DNA of 64,000 nucleotides from Rhizobium sp. Root274 (GTDB taxonomy: Bacteria > Pseudomonadota > Alphaproteobacteria > Rhizobiales > Rhizobiaceae): positions 1,023,559-1,087,558 of the forward strand of contig NZ_LMJE01000007.1 in the NCBI RefSeq assembly GCF_001429245.1, written 5' to 3'. The position numbers and the translations under genes are program-made. Under the pieces are notes generated by a model. It made no database searches, was not told the DNA's origin, and saw only the letters and a list, made by a program, of their open reading frames with translations. Numbering within the stretch: the first letter of the stretch is position 1; each line of letters begins with the position of its first letter. This document shows, piece after piece, positions 55,551-64,000 of the stretch.

Positions 55551-56606
55551 TCAGCGTGCCTTGGTGGACGGACTGTAGACCATCAGGCTGAGGATTTCGA
55601 AGAGGATTTGTGCGCCGACATGAGCCGTATTGTGGTTGGCGTCATATTGCGGTGCGACTTCGACCACATCGCCGCCAACAAGGTTCACGCCCTTGAAGCC
55701 GCGAATGAGTTCAAGTGCCTCACGCGAGGTGAGGCCACCGACCTCCGGGGTGCCGGTGCCGGGGGCAACACTCGGATCAAGACTGTCGATGTCGAAGGAG
55801 AGATAAGTCGGGCCATCGCCGATCACGGCCTTCGCCTTTTCGATGATCGCCGGGATGCCGAGGCCGTTGATCTCTTCGGCATGAATGACCGTCATGCCGG
55901 ACTCGTAGGAGAACTCCCAGAGATATTCGGCAGGCCCGCGAATGCCGATCTGGATCGTCCTGACAGGATCAAGCACGCCGTCGAGCACGGCATTGCGGAA
56001 AGGGCCGCCATGGTGGAACTTCGTCTGGTCGAAGGCGCCACCTGTGTCGCAATGGGCGTCGATATGGATCATGCCGACAGGGCCGTGCTTCTTGGCAATC
56101 GCCTTCATGATCGGATGGGTGATCGAGTGATCTCCGCCGACCGAAAGCGGCAGCACACCCTGGCTGACGAGCTTGGTGTAATAGGCCTCGATATCCTCAT
56201 GGCTCATCTCCAGGCGATAGCGACTGGAGAATGGAACGTCACCGATATCGGCCACCTTGAGATCGAAGACCGGGGCGCATTCGAGAACATGGTTGTAGGG
56301 GCCGATGCGGTCGATGGCCCGCAAGGCGCGAGGCCCGAAGCGCGAGCCAGGGCGGTTGGTCACCCCGAGATCCATGGGAACGCCGACGATCGCGACATCG
56401 AGATCGCTGACATCAGGATTGCGCTGGTCGACCTGACGATAGGGTGCGGAAACGAAGGTGGGCACGCCGGCATAGGGCGCGGCGCGGGTGCCGTTCGAGA
56501 AGATCTTCTCGCCGACCTTCGCAAACTTTGGATCGAAGATCTCACCGGCCTTGTCGTTTCCGTATTTCTCGCGCAGCGCCGCGAGGCGCTTCTCATCGAA
56601 AGTCAT
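55551..56606 (-). CDS. speB: Agmatinase / ureohydrolase family
   Basis: A 351-residue arginase-fold enzyme expected to split agmatine into putrescine and urea, or a related guanidino acid. The manganese-site motifs are complete: VGGDHSIT, IHIDAHCDTG and LSFDIDSLDPSVAPG. Its length and N-terminal extension (about 40 residues before PTFVSAPYR) fit the subgroup that also includes guanidinopropionase and guanidinobutyrase. ATG 56606 follows AGGGAA. First gene of the operon with the transporter; divergent from the LysR gene. Confidence 0.92.
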   Translation of the reverse strand: MTFDEKRLAALREKYGNDKAGEIFDPKFAKVGEKIFSNGTRAAPYAGVPTFVSAPYRQVDQRNPDVSDLDVAIVGVPMDLGVTNRPGSRFGPRALRAIDRIGPYNHVLECAPVFDLKVADIGDVPFSSRYRLEMSHEDIEAYYTKLVSQGVLPLSVGGDHSITHPIMKAIAKKHGPVGMIHIDAHCDTGGAFDQTKFHHGGPFRNAVLDGVLDPVRTIQIGIRGPAEYLWEFSYESGMTVIHAEEINGLGIPAIIEKAKAVIGDGPTYLSFDIDSLDPSVAPGTGTPEVGGLTSREALELIRGFKGVNLVGGDVVEVAPQYDANHNTAHVGAQILFEILSLMVYSPSTKAR

Positions 56607-56770
56607 GCCCAAGTTCCCTGTTCGTGAACTATCATTCGTCAGTCGTCCATTTTTGCGGCACGATCCGCGCCTGCTGTTATTGTGAGCATTAACCTGCAAC
56701 GCACTTGGAAAATCAATTCACGATGTTATAGCAATCGATGTGAGAAAAATTCACGGATCCTGAACCATCG

Positions 56771-57760
56771 ATGGCAAGCCGCCTGCCCCCGCTCAATCCT
56801 CTGCGCGCCTTCGAGGCAGCGGCCCGCCGTGGCTCGATCTCGGCGGCAGCTCGGGAACTGAGCGTCACCCATGGCGCGATCTCGCATCAGATCCGCAGCC
56901 TTGAGGAAACGCTGAAAACGGTGCTCTTTGAGCGCGGCGGCAAGCGGCTGAAACTGACACCCCAGGGCGCCCTGCTGCTGCCGGCCGTCACCCAGGCCTT
57001 CGACGGCATTGCAGCGGCGACCGCGCTGATGAACCGCCCCTCGACCAGCGGCAGCCTGCGCATCTCCTGCGTACCGGCGCTGCTCTCGCTCTGGCTGGTG
57101 CCCCGCCTCGGCTCCTTCGTCGATCGTTACCCCGAAATCAGCCTGACGCTCACCTCCAGCAACGATTCCAGCCTGATCTATTCGCCCGACATCGACATCG
57201 CGATCCTCTATGGCCCGGGCGGCTGGAAGGATTGCTGGACGCGGCTCTGGAGCACCTTCGAGCTCTTCCCCGTCGTCAGCCCGACGCTGCTCAACACGCG
57301 GCCGCTGCGATCGGTTCGCGATCTGCACGACCATGTCCTGCTGCATGGCGACGATGGCCGCGAATGGCGAAGCTGGCTCGCCGCCGCCGACCAGCTCGAC
57401 ATGCCCAAGGCGCGCGAACACTTCATGGGTGACGCACGCCTGTCGACCGAGGCCGCCCGCCACGGCCAGGGTGTAGCGCTCGGCGACAGCATCACCGCAT
57501 CGAGCCTGATTGCCGCCGGCGAACTCGTGATCCCCTTCGATCTCGCAGTGCCAGCACCGGATGCCTTCTATGTTGCCGCCCGCAACGACGTTCGCGCGGC
57601 GCCGATCGCCAAGGTCTTCATTGACTGGATCTTCGACACGATTGAAGCCGAGCGTGCGGCCCAGCCGCGCCCGGCAAGCCGCCCATCGGGACGAGGCCTG
57701 CCCTCGATCCGCAAACGCAATACCAATACCGCCGTTCCGCTCCTGGAAGAGAGCGAATAA
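56771..57760 (+). CDS. LysR family transcriptional regulator (GcvA-like)
   Basis: A 329-residue regulator: winged helix-turn-helix at about 1-65 (LNPLRAFEAAARRGSISAAA, RELSVTHGAISHQIRSLEET) and a periplasmic-binding-protein-like effector domain (LRISCVPALLSLWLVPRLGS, IAILYGPGGWKDCWTRLW). The GcvA-like subgroup often controls amino-acid and amine genes. It is divergent from the agmatinase operon with a 164-base gap and is followed 18 bases later by an aminotransferase gene. Confidence 0.92.
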   Translation: MASRLPPLNPLRAFEAAARRGSISAAARELSVTHGAISHQIRSLEETLKTVLFERGGKRLKLTPQGALLLPAVTQAFDGIAAATALMNRPSTSGSLRISCVPALLSLWLVPRLGSFVDRYPEISLTLTSSNDSSLIYSPDIDIAILYGPGGWKDCWTRLWSTFELFPVVSPTLLNTRPLRSVRDLHDHVLLHGDDGREWRSWLAAADQLDMPKAREHFMGDARLSTEAARHGQGVALGDSITASSLIAAGELVIPFDLAVPAPDAFYVAARNDVRAAPIAKVFIDWIFDTIEAERAAQPRPASRPSGRGLPSIRKRNTNTAVPLLEESE

Positions 57761-57777
57761 CCGCCGAGGAACCTGCC

Positions 57778-58953
57778 ATGCCCGCCGCCCCCTTCAACCC
57801 GCTCGTCGCAGATCTCTCGGCGCCGCCCGTGCCTTCCGTTTTCGCCTGGGCCCGCGCCTATGACGGAGCAGCCGGCCCCATGATCGATCTGAGCCAGGCC
57901 GTCCCCGGCTATCCGCCACATCCCGATCTTTTCGCCTGGCTGGCGGAAGCCGCTTCGGCCCGGGCGAATGCCGGCTATGGCCCGATCGAGGGCGAGACGC
58001 CGCTGCGCGAGGCCTACGCGGCAGAAGTCGCCTCCGTTTACAGCGCACCTATCAAGGCCGAAAACATCCACATCACGGCAGGCTGCAACCAGGCCTTCAT
58101 GGCAACGGTCTCCGCGATTGCTGGAAGCGGCGATGCCGTTGCGCTGACCGATCCCTTCTACTTCAACCAGGAAACCACGCTGGCGATGATGGGCATCCGC
58201 CGCGAGCTGATCCCGCTCGATCCGGCCACCGGCTTCGTGCCGACCATCGAAGGCATCGAGGCGGTCCTGGCGAAGGGCGTCAAGGCCGTGGCACTGGTCT
58301 CGCCCAACAACCCGACGGGCGCCATCTATCCGGCGGAATTGCTGCGCCAGGCCTTCGACGCCTGCCGCAAGGCCGGCGCTTTCCTGATCCTCGATGAGAC
58401 CTATCGCGACTTCCTCCCCGGCGAAGACCGCCCGCATGATCTGCTCTCGGTCGACGGCTGGGAAGAAAACCTGATCCTGCTCTACTCCTTCTCCAAATCC
58501 TTCTGCATCCCCGGCCATCGCCTCGGCGCGATCACCGCCGGCCCGCGCGCCGTCTCGGAAATCGCCAAGGTCATGGACAACCTGCAGATCTGCGCCCCTC
58601 GCGCACCCCAGGCGGCCGTCGCCAAGGCGATCCCGGCACTGAAAGCCTGGCGCGACGACAACCGTATCGAGATCTTGCGCCGCGCCGAAACCCTGAAAGG
58701 CGTGATGGCCAAGCTTCCCGACTGGAAAATGGATTCGCTCGGCGCCTATTTCGCCTTCATCCGACATCCCTTTGCAGGCCAGGATTCCGCCCATGTTGCG
58801 GAAAGACTGGCCAAGAAAGCCGGCGTGCTCTGTATCCCCGGCGCCTATTTTGGTGACGACTGCCAGGACTACCTTCGCTTCGCCTTCGCCAATGCCGATA
58901 GCAGAACGATCGAAGGTCTGGTCGCCCGCCTTTCGACCTTCACCCTGGACTGA
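57778..58953 (+). CDS. Class I/II aminotransferase (PLP-dependent)
   Basis: A 391-residue fold-type I aminotransferase. PLP ligands: Lys240 (YSFSKSFCIPGHR), Asn178 (SPNNPTG), Asp206 (LDETYRDF) and Arg248. Members of this branch act on amino acids such as aspartate or aromatic ones; the substrate cannot be read from sequence. Encoded between the LysR regulator and a flavoprotein, in an operon-like spacing (18 bases before, 6 bases after). Confidence 0.92.
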   Translation: MPAAPFNPLVADLSAPPVPSVFAWARAYDGAAGPMIDLSQAVPGYPPHPDLFAWLAEAASARANAGYGPIEGETPLREAYAAEVASVYSAPIKAENIHITAGCNQAFMATVSAIAGSGDAVALTDPFYFNQETTLAMMGIRRELIPLDPATGFVPTIEGIEAVLAKGVKAVALVSPNNPTGAIYPAELLRQAFDACRKAGAFLILDETYRDFLPGEDRPHDLLSVDGWEENLILLYSFSKSFCIPGHRLGAITAGPRAVSEIAKVMDNLQICAPRAPQAAVAKAIPALKAWRDDNRIEILRRAETLKGVMAKLPDWKMDSLGAYFAFIRHPFAGQDSAHVAERLAKKAGVLCIPGAYFGDDCQDYLRFAFANADSRTIEGLVARLSTFTLD

Positions 58954-58959
58954 CCGGAC

Positions 58960-60174
58960 ATGACGAAAAGCGTGGCGGTCATCGGCGGCGGCCCGGCGGG
59001 GATGATGGCGGCAGAGCATCTCGCCGGCAAGGGCCATCGCGTCACCGTCTACGACGCCATGCCGACGGTCGGCCGCAAGTTCCTGCTGGCCGGCAAGTCC
59101 GGCCTCAACATCACCCATGCCGAGGACTATGCGCGTTTCGTCACCCGCTATGGCGCGGCAAACGATCGGCTGCGCCCGGTGCTCGACCTGATGACACCCG
59201 AGGCGATCCGCGTCTGGGCAGCCGGGCTCGGCACGGAAACCTTTGTCGGCTCCTCCGGCCGCGTCTTTCCAAAGGTCATGAAGGCTTCGCCGCTTTTGCG
59301 CGCCTGGTTGAAACGGCTGGAAGGAATGAGCGTCACCATCCTCACCCGCCACCGCTGGACGGGATTTGACGCTGACGCCCTGCTCTTCGACACGCCAGAC
59401 GGTCCAAAACGCGTAACGGCAGACGCCACACTCCTGGCGCTCGGCGGCGCCAGCTGGCCGAAGCTCGGCTCGGATGCCGTCTGGGTGCCGCTGCTGGAAG
59501 CCGAAGGCATCGACATTGCCCCACTTCGCCCGGCCAATTGCGGCTTCGACTGCGATTTTTCCGAAAGCTTCGACACGCGCTTCTCCGGCCAGCCAGTCAA
59601 GTCGGTGAAAGCCACCTCGGAAGCGGGCACAACCCAAGGCGAATTTGTCATCAGCCGGGGCGGCATCGAGGGCAGCCTGATCTATGCCCATTCCGCAGCG
59701 CTCAGGGATGCGCTCGACCGGGACGGACATGCCGAACTGATGCTCGATCTCGCGCCAGGTCGGACGGTGGAGAAGCTGACGGCCGATCTCACCCGCCAGG
59801 ATCACAAGTCGAGTTTATCGACACGACTGAAGAAGGCCGCCAATCTCGATGGCGTGAAGGTCGCCCTATTGCGGGAGGTCAACCCCGCCGCAAACCAGTC
59901 CGAGGCGAAGGCGCTTGCAAACCTCATCAAGGCTCTGCCGCTCTCCGTCACGCGCCCGCGCCCCATCGCCGAAGCGATCTCCACCGCCGGTGGGGTGGCG
60001 CTGGATGCCATCGATCATCGCTTTATGCTCACCGCCCGTCCAGGCACTTTTGTGTCAGGCGAAATGCTCGATTGGGAGGCACCGACAGGCGGCTATCTGC
60101 TCACCGCCTGTTTCGCGACCGGTATCGCGGCCGCCAGCGGCATCGACCTCTGGTTGGACGGAAGCAAAGGCTGA
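58960..60174 (+). CDS. NAD(P)/FAD-dependent oxidoreductase, TIGR03862/BaiN-like
   Basis: A 404-residue flavoprotein of the HI0933/BaiN-like group: SVAVIGGGPAGMMAAEHLAG and GRKFLLAGKSGLNITHAED at the N-terminus, TLLALGGASWPKLGSDAVW, and the C-terminal GTFVSGEMLDWEAPTGGYLL with CFATGIAAA. The substrate is unknown for this branch. It starts 6 bases after the aminotransferase gene. Confidence 0.9.
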   Translation: MTKSVAVIGGGPAGMMAAEHLAGKGHRVTVYDAMPTVGRKFLLAGKSGLNITHAEDYARFVTRYGAANDRLRPVLDLMTPEAIRVWAAGLGTETFVGSSGRVFPKVMKASPLLRAWLKRLEGMSVTILTRHRWTGFDADALLFDTPDGPKRVTADATLLALGGASWPKLGSDAVWVPLLEAEGIDIAPLRPANCGFDCDFSESFDTRFSGQPVKSVKATSEAGTTQGEFVISRGGIEGSLIYAHSAALRDALDRDGHAELMLDLAPGRTVEKLTADLTRQDHKSSLSTRLKKAANLDGVKVALLREVNPAANQSEAKALANLIKALPLSVTRPRPIAEAISTAGGVALDAIDHRFMLTARPGTFVSGEMLDWEAPTGGYLLTACFATGIAAASGIDLWLDGSKG

Positions 60175-60187
60175 ACGGCCGCCGGCC

Positions 60188-60718
60188 TCAGCGGCTCGCC
60201 GTCTTGTGCGAAGAACCGGGCTTGCGGAACTCGACCGTCGTCTTGGCGACCGGGATGCCGAACTTGGTGACCAGAGCCGTGTTCAGCACGGTTCCATCCT
60301 CACGCAGAACCATCTTGTCCCAGAAGCGCACCTTGTTGCCCTGGGTCTCGGGGCTCAGATAGACCAGATAGTTGAAGCGGGCGACGGCGCCGTTCAGCCG
60401 AACGGTGGTCTCGCCAATGACGTCCTCGCGCGTGCCGCTATAGGTGGTCGGGCTGGTCTTGGTGAAGCGCCAGGTCTTGCGGTCCTTGGTGCCGTCGTCG
60501 AAGACAAAGTCTTCCCGCAAGGTCAGCGTTTTGCCGTCCCATTTTCCGGTGAGATCGACGGTGAACGTCCTCTTGACGCCGTTGATGGCGCTGAACGAAC
60601 CGACGGCTTCCGTGCGGCCGGCAAAATAGTCTTCAAAGGTGAATTTGTCGGCGGCCTGTCCGGTGACCGGCAGCAGACTCAGGGCAAGCCCGACAAGGGC
60701 CAAGCTGAACTTCGGCAT
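60188..60718 (-). CDS. DUF3833 family exported protein
   Basis: A 176-residue protein with a signal peptide (KFSLALVGLALSLLPVTGQA) and a beta-rich mature domain (FTFEDYFAGRTEAVGSFSAI, GVKRTFTVDLTGKWDGKTL) of the DUF3833 type, often annotated as lipoproteins. No lipobox Cys is present, so it is likely soluble and periplasmic. Function unknown. ATG 60718 is chosen. Convergent with the flavoprotein gene. Confidence 0.87.
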   Translation of the reverse strand: MPKFSLALVGLALSLLPVTGQAADKFTFEDYFAGRTEAVGSFSAINGVKRTFTVDLTGKWDGKTLTLREDFVFDDGTKDRKTWRFTKTSPTTYSGTREDVIGETTVRLNGAVARFNYLVYLSPETQGNKVRFWDKMVLREDGTVLNTALVTKFGIPVAKTTVEFRKPGSSHKTASR

Positions 60719-60798
60719 CGATGCGTCTCCATCGTTGGCGCGTTTGTGCACCCACTACGGAGCGGATCGGCAGGCGGATTTGGAGTTGGTACAGGAAA

Positions 60799-60820
60799 CG
60801 CTTTCGTGAAGACGAAAGCG
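60799..60820 (-). terminator. Hairpin at the end of the iol genes
   Basis: CGCTTTCGT (60799-60807), loop GAAG, ACGAAAGCG (60812-60820): a perfect 9-base stem. On the minus strand it is followed by TTTCCTGT, 14 bases after the iolB stop. Probably the terminator of the iol operon. Confidence 0.6.
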
Positions 60821-60833
60821 CCCTCCAAGCCTG

Positions 60834-61643
60834 TTATTTGCTATCGCGCTGGTAAATCCAGTCGTGATCCGGATGGTTCTGGAAACGCCATTTGCGCAAG
60901 GGGCCGGCCATGACGTTCAGATAATACATCTCGTAGCCATGGGGGACACCGCAAGGGTGATGCCCCCTAGGCACCAGAACCACATCGCCATCCGACACCG
61001 CCATGGTCTCGTCCAGCGAGCCATCCTCCGTGAACACGCGCTGGAAGCCAAAGCCCTGAGCAGGGTTGAGGCGGTGGTAGTAAGTCTCCTCAAGATAGGT
61101 CATCTCGGGGAAATTGTCCTCGTCATGCCGATGCGGCGGATAGGACGACCAGTTGCCCGAAGGGGTGAAGACTTCCGTCACCAGCAGACTGTCAGCGACG
61201 TCGCGGTCTTCCATGGCGATCGGATAGATATGCCGCGTATTGGCGCCCTTGCCACGCTCGACGAGCGAGATCCCATCCGGCCCGATCTGCTGGGCTTCGC
61301 GGTCCGGCATTGCGGGAGCCGTGCAGACCGCCAGCACGCAGTCCGTCGTCGCTTTGGCGGACCAATCCGCGCCCGCCGGCACATAGACACAATGCGGCGG
61401 CGTCTTCTCGAAGACCGACATGCGCTGGCCGAGTTCGCCAAAATCCTTGCCGCCACCGGAGATCGTGGCCTTGCCCTCGACCAGCACCAGAATGACCTCT
61501 GTCGCGCCGGTCGGCTCTGCGGCGCTTTCGCCGGCCTTCAGGCGATAGAGCCCGAAGCCGACATACCCCCAGCCGGCGCTGGCTGGCGTGATGTCATGCA
61601 CCTTGCCCAATTGACCCGAGGGCTTGCGCAACAGATCGGCCAT
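60834..61643 (-). CDS. iolB: 5-deoxy-glucuronate isomerase
   Basis: A 269-residue bicupin-like enzyme of myo-inositol catabolism that converts 5-deoxy-D-glucuronate to the 2-keto form. Family features are the metal-binding SSYPPHRHDEDNFPEM and ETYYHRLNP, and VPRGHHPCGVPHGYEMYYLN. Last gene of the iolD-iolE-small gene-iolB run in the window. Confidence 0.95.
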   Translation of the reverse strand: MADLLRKPSGQLGKVHDITPASAGWGYVGFGLYRLKAGESAAEPTGATEVILVLVEGKATISGGGKDFGELGQRMSVFEKTPPHCVYVPAGADWSAKATTDCVLAVCTAPAMPDREAQQIGPDGISLVERGKGANTRHIYPIAMEDRDVADSLLVTEVFTPSGNWSSYPPHRHDEDNFPEMTYLEETYYHRLNPAQGFGFQRVFTEDGSLDETMAVSDGDVVLVPRGHHPCGVPHGYEMYYLNVMAGPLRKWRFQNHPDHDWIYQRDSK

Positions 61644-61667
61644 ATCTCATCTCCCAAAATTCTGCGT

Positions 61668-61934
61668 TTAGTCCGCGTCGGAGCGCTCGGCTTCCGCCGC
61701 GATCCTCGCGCGTTCGGCCTCCGCCTTGGCTTCGGCCTTTTTCATTGTGTGGTCATACATGAACAGCAGTTCGTATCCGGCATAGAAACCGGTGACGACG
61801 AAGATCATCGCCCAACCCGTCGCACCATTCGAATACTCCACCCCGGCCCAAGCGAGCGGCAGCACCGTGCAGAGGATGCGGATCCACAGCGGCTTGAAAA
61901 ACGGATGGGTCGGATCGAGGATCTGGAACTTCAA
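61668..61934 (-). CDS. Small membrane protein in the iol operon
   Basis: An 88-residue protein with two hydrophobic helices (PLWIRILCTVLPLAWAGVEY and WAMIFVVTGFYAGYELLFMY) and a charged Ala/Glu/Lys-rich C-terminal helix (MKKAEAKAEAERARIAAEAE). No ATG starts it sensibly; TTG 61934 follows GGGAGC at good spacing, so a TTG start is likely. It lies 24 bases before iolB and 105 bases after iolE. No known role in inositol use. Confidence 0.72.
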   Translation of the reverse strand: MKFQILDPTHPFFKPLWIRILCTVLPLAWAGVEYSNGATGWAMIFVVTGFYAGYELLFMYDHTMKKAEAKAEAERARIAAEAERSDAD

Positions 61935-62038
61935 GGCTTTGCTCCCGGCAGTCTTGTGAATGGGTCGCCTGCAATAGAGCCCAAATCCGTGTGCTGTCAA
62001 AACACGGGGCGGAGATAAGTCCCGCCCCGGCTTCAATA

Positions 62039-62932
62039 TCAGATCAGGCCGGCATCCTTGGCAAAGCCCTTGAGCGATTTCAGGCCGAGGCTCTGATATT
62101 CGAAGGGATTGCGCACATCCGGGTCCTGCTCGGCCTCGATGACGATCCAGCCTTCATAGCCATGCTCGGCCACGATCTTCAGTACCGGCGGGAAGTTCAC
62201 GCCGCCTTCCGAGTCACCCGGCACGGTGAACACGCCGCGACGCACGCCTTCGAGGAAGGAGAGCTTCTCGTTCCGCACCTGATCAGCGATCACGGGACGA
62301 ACATTCTTCGCGTGGATATGGCCGACGCGGTGCATGTATTTTTTCGCAACCGCTTCCGGATTGCCGCCGCCGAAATAGCAATGGCCGGTATCGAGCAGCA
62401 GCTTGGCATGCGGACCAGTATGCTCCATCAGCTTGTCGATTTCGGCTTCGGTCTCGACGACGGTGCCCATGTGATGGTGATAGACCAGAGAGATGCCCTG
62501 CGAAGCCGAGAATTCGGCCAGCGCCTCGACGCCGGCACCGAACTTGGCCCATTCCGCATCCGAAAGAACCGGACGGTCAGCGAGTGCCGTGTCATCGGCG
62601 CCATGGATGGCGTTGGACGTTTCGCAGACGATGATGACCTTGCAACCCATGGCCTTGAGCACATCGAGGAAGGGCTGCATGGCGGCCTTTTCTTCCTCAA
62701 TAGAGTTGGTCAGCAGGTTCAGCGAATGCCAGCCGGAGACGAATTTCAGGCCGCGCGGCTCAAGTACCGACTTCAATCCGGCTGGATCGGTCGGCAGCTT
62801 ATGGCCCTTCTCGATGCCGTCGAAACCGATCTTGGCGGTCTCGTCCAGGCACTGTTCGAGGCTGATATGGGCGCCGAGGCGGCGGTCGTCATCATTCGAC
62901 CAGGCGATCGGGTTGGTTCCGAAAAGGATCAT
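62039..62932 (-). CDS. iolE: Myo-inosose-2 dehydratase
   Basis: A 297-residue TIM-barrel dehydratase that acts on 2-keto-myo-inositol. Recognisable segments: [20 protein letters not shown] at the N-terminus, [30 protein letters not shown] and HIHAKNVR. Separated from iolD by 2 bases. Confidence 0.95.
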   Translation of the reverse strand: MILFGTNPIAWSNDDDRRLGAHISLEQCLDETAKIGFDGIEKGHKLPTDPAGLKSVLEPRGLKFVSGWHSLNLLTNSIEEEKAAMQPFLDVLKAMGCKVIIVCETSNAIHGADDTALADRPVLSDAEWAKFGAGVEALAEFSASQGISLVYHHHMGTVVETEAEIDKLMEHTGPHAKLLLDTGHCYFGGGNPEAVAKKYMHRVGHIHAKNVRPVIADQVRNEKLSFLEGVRRGVFTVPGDSEGGVNFPPVLKIVAEHGYEGWIVIEAEQDPDVRNPFEYQSLGLKSLKGFAKDAGLI

Positions 62933-62934
62933 GA

Positions 62935-64000
62935 TCAGGTTCTTTCCTTCAGAGCCGCTTCATAGGCAACGCGGGCTTGATTGACTTCAGCGCGGGCCGA
63001 GACTTCCGGCACCGCGACATCCCACCAGTAGCCGCCGGCTCCGGTGGTCGGATAAGGATCGGTATCGATGACGATCACTGTGGTCTCGGTCGCCGCGCGG
63101 GCGGCATCAAGCGCTGTTTCCAGCTCTGCTATCGACGAGACCTTGTGGGACCGCGCGCCCATCGACGCCGCGTGTGCGGCGAAGTCGATCGCCATCGGGC
63201 TGACATTGGTGTGGGCATAGAGATTGTTGAACTGCGCCCCGCCGGTGCCCATCTGCAGCCGGTTGATGCAGCCGTAACCTCGGTTGTCGGTGATGACGAC
63301 GGTAATCTTCGCGCCCATGCCAACGGCGGTTGCGAGTTCCGAATTCATCATCATGTAGGAGCCGTCGCCGACCATGACGATGACGTCACGATCCGGTTCC
63401 GCCATCTTGATGCCGAGACCACCGGCGATCTCGTAGCCCATGCAGGAGAAGCCGTATTCCATGTGATAGGAGAGCGGCAGCTTGGACTTCCACAGCTGGT
63501 GCAATTCCCCCGGCATGGTGCCGGCTGCGCACATGACGACGGTATTGTCGCGCGAGGCGCGCTGCACGGCACCGATCACCTGCATGTCGGTCGGCAGCGC
63601 ATTGCTGTCGACAGGCGCTGCCGTCACGGCATCCGCCTTGGCGAACCAGAACGCCTTGAGACCGGCATCCGGTGCGGCGAACTTGTGATCGCCGAGGGCG
63701 GCCGAAAGCTTTTCAAGGCCGATCTTGGCATCAGCCACCAGCGGGATCGCATCATGCTTGGCGCTGTCGTAAGGCTGCACATTGAGCGCCAGGATCTTGC
63801 GGTTGGGGTTCTTGAACAACGCCCAGGAACCGGTGGTGAAATCCTGAAATCGCGTGCCAACGCCGATGACCAGATCCGCTTTTTCGGAGACGACATTGGC
63901 GCTCTCGGCACCGGTCACACCGACAGGGCCGAAATTGAGCCCATGATCCCAGGCCAGTGCCGACTTGCCGGCCTGCGTCTCGACCACGGGGATCTGATGC
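62935..64000 (-). CDS. iolD: 3D-trihydroxycyclohexane-1,2-dione hydrolase, partial (C-terminal part)
   Basis: The C-terminal 350 or so residues of a ThDP-dependent enzyme; the gene enters from beyond the right edge. The ThDP motif is [20 protein letters not shown] with the later Asn in [16 protein letters not shown], and the C-terminus has [15 protein letters not shown]. The central domain carries [19 protein letters not shown]. IolD opens the ring in inositol breakdown; iolE follows 2 bases later, as usual. Confidence 0.93.
   Translation of the reverse strand, partial: HQIPVVETQAGKSALAWDHGLNFGPVGVTGAESANVVSEKADLVIGVGTRFQDFTTGSWALFKNPNRKILALNVQPYDSAKHDAIPLVADAKIGLEKLSAALGDHKFAAPDAGLKAFWFAKADAVTAAPVDSNALPTDMQVIGAVQRASRDNTVVMCAAGTMPGELHQLWKSKLPLSYHMEYGFSCMGYEIAGGLGIKMAEPDRDVIVMVGDGSYMMMNSELATAVGMGAKITVVITDNRGYGCINRLQMGTGGAQFNNLYAHTNVSPMAIDFAAHAASMGARSHKVSSIAELETALDAARAATETTVIVIDTDPYPTTGAGGYWWDVAVPEVSARAEVNQARVAYEAALKERT

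Noticed and set aside
57568-59805. 745-codon open frame antisense to the LysR, aminotransferase and flavoprotein genes
   Set aside because: Shadow of GC-rich codon bias. The opposite-strand genes have complete catalytic motifs.

Overview
The window is GC-rich, densely coded alphaproteobacterial DNA, most likely a member of the Rhizobiaceae (Rhizobium/Agrobacterium relatives). The reasons are the PhyR-NepR-EcfG general stress circuit with GGAAC/CGTT promoters, the iolD-iolE-iolB order, a single-chain methylmalonyl-CoA mutase next to pccBA, a PccR-type regulator with TTTGCAAA sites, and a RIME-like palindromic mosaic element. I saw no tRNA, rRNA, CRISPR array, transposase or phage gene.

Layout. 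1-5546 (minus): end of a peptide ABC transporter operon, then a membrane dipeptidase and an amidase. 5961-15201 (plus): a complete spermidine/putrescine-type ABC transporter followed by a serine hydrolase, two paralogous YtcJ-type amidohydrolases and a TetR regulator; with the divergent genes this looks like uptake and hydrolysis of an amide or peptide nitrogen source. 15198-18758: lactonase, IclR regulator, SDR dehydrogenase and FAH-family hydrolase resembling a non-phosphorylative L-fucose-type sugar pathway. 18834-23919: TetR regulator, secreted serine hydrolase, and pntAB transhydrogenase. 24116-32222: general stress response island with EcfG, two NepR-type anti-sigma factors, PhyR, a HWE/HisKA_2-type histidine kinase, a Crp-type regulator, small membrane proteins and CsbD; about eight EcfG-type promoters can be read directly. 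32229-34769: a split Rieske oxygenase locus (catalytic subunit lacking the Rieske cluster, separate Rieske protein, GST-like protein). 34829-36930: 2-hydroxyacid dehydrogenase and hydroxyacyl-CoA hydrolase-type enzyme.

36949-40176 is an accessory patch: a GFA-SRPBCC-ArsR module, a MazEF-type toxin-antitoxin pair and an unknown protein. It is bracketed by degenerate copies of the 3' ends of the two flanking core genes, which suggests insertion by homologous or illegitimate recombination. 40176-49800: propionyl-CoA pathway (regulator, pccB, yghU-type GST, two tandem paralogues of unknown function, pccA, a membrane protein, methylmalonyl-CoA mutase). 49827-60718: GMC oxidoreductase, an agmatinase plus polyamine-type ABC transporter operon (interrupted by a RIME-like element), LysR regulator, aminotransferase, flavoprotein and a DUF3833-type protein. 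60834-64000 (minus): myo-inositol catabolism genes iolB, a small membrane protein, iolE and the C-terminal part of iolD, which runs off the window.

Coordinates are from reading the sequence; functional names rest on recognisable motifs and family knowledge, not on database searches.
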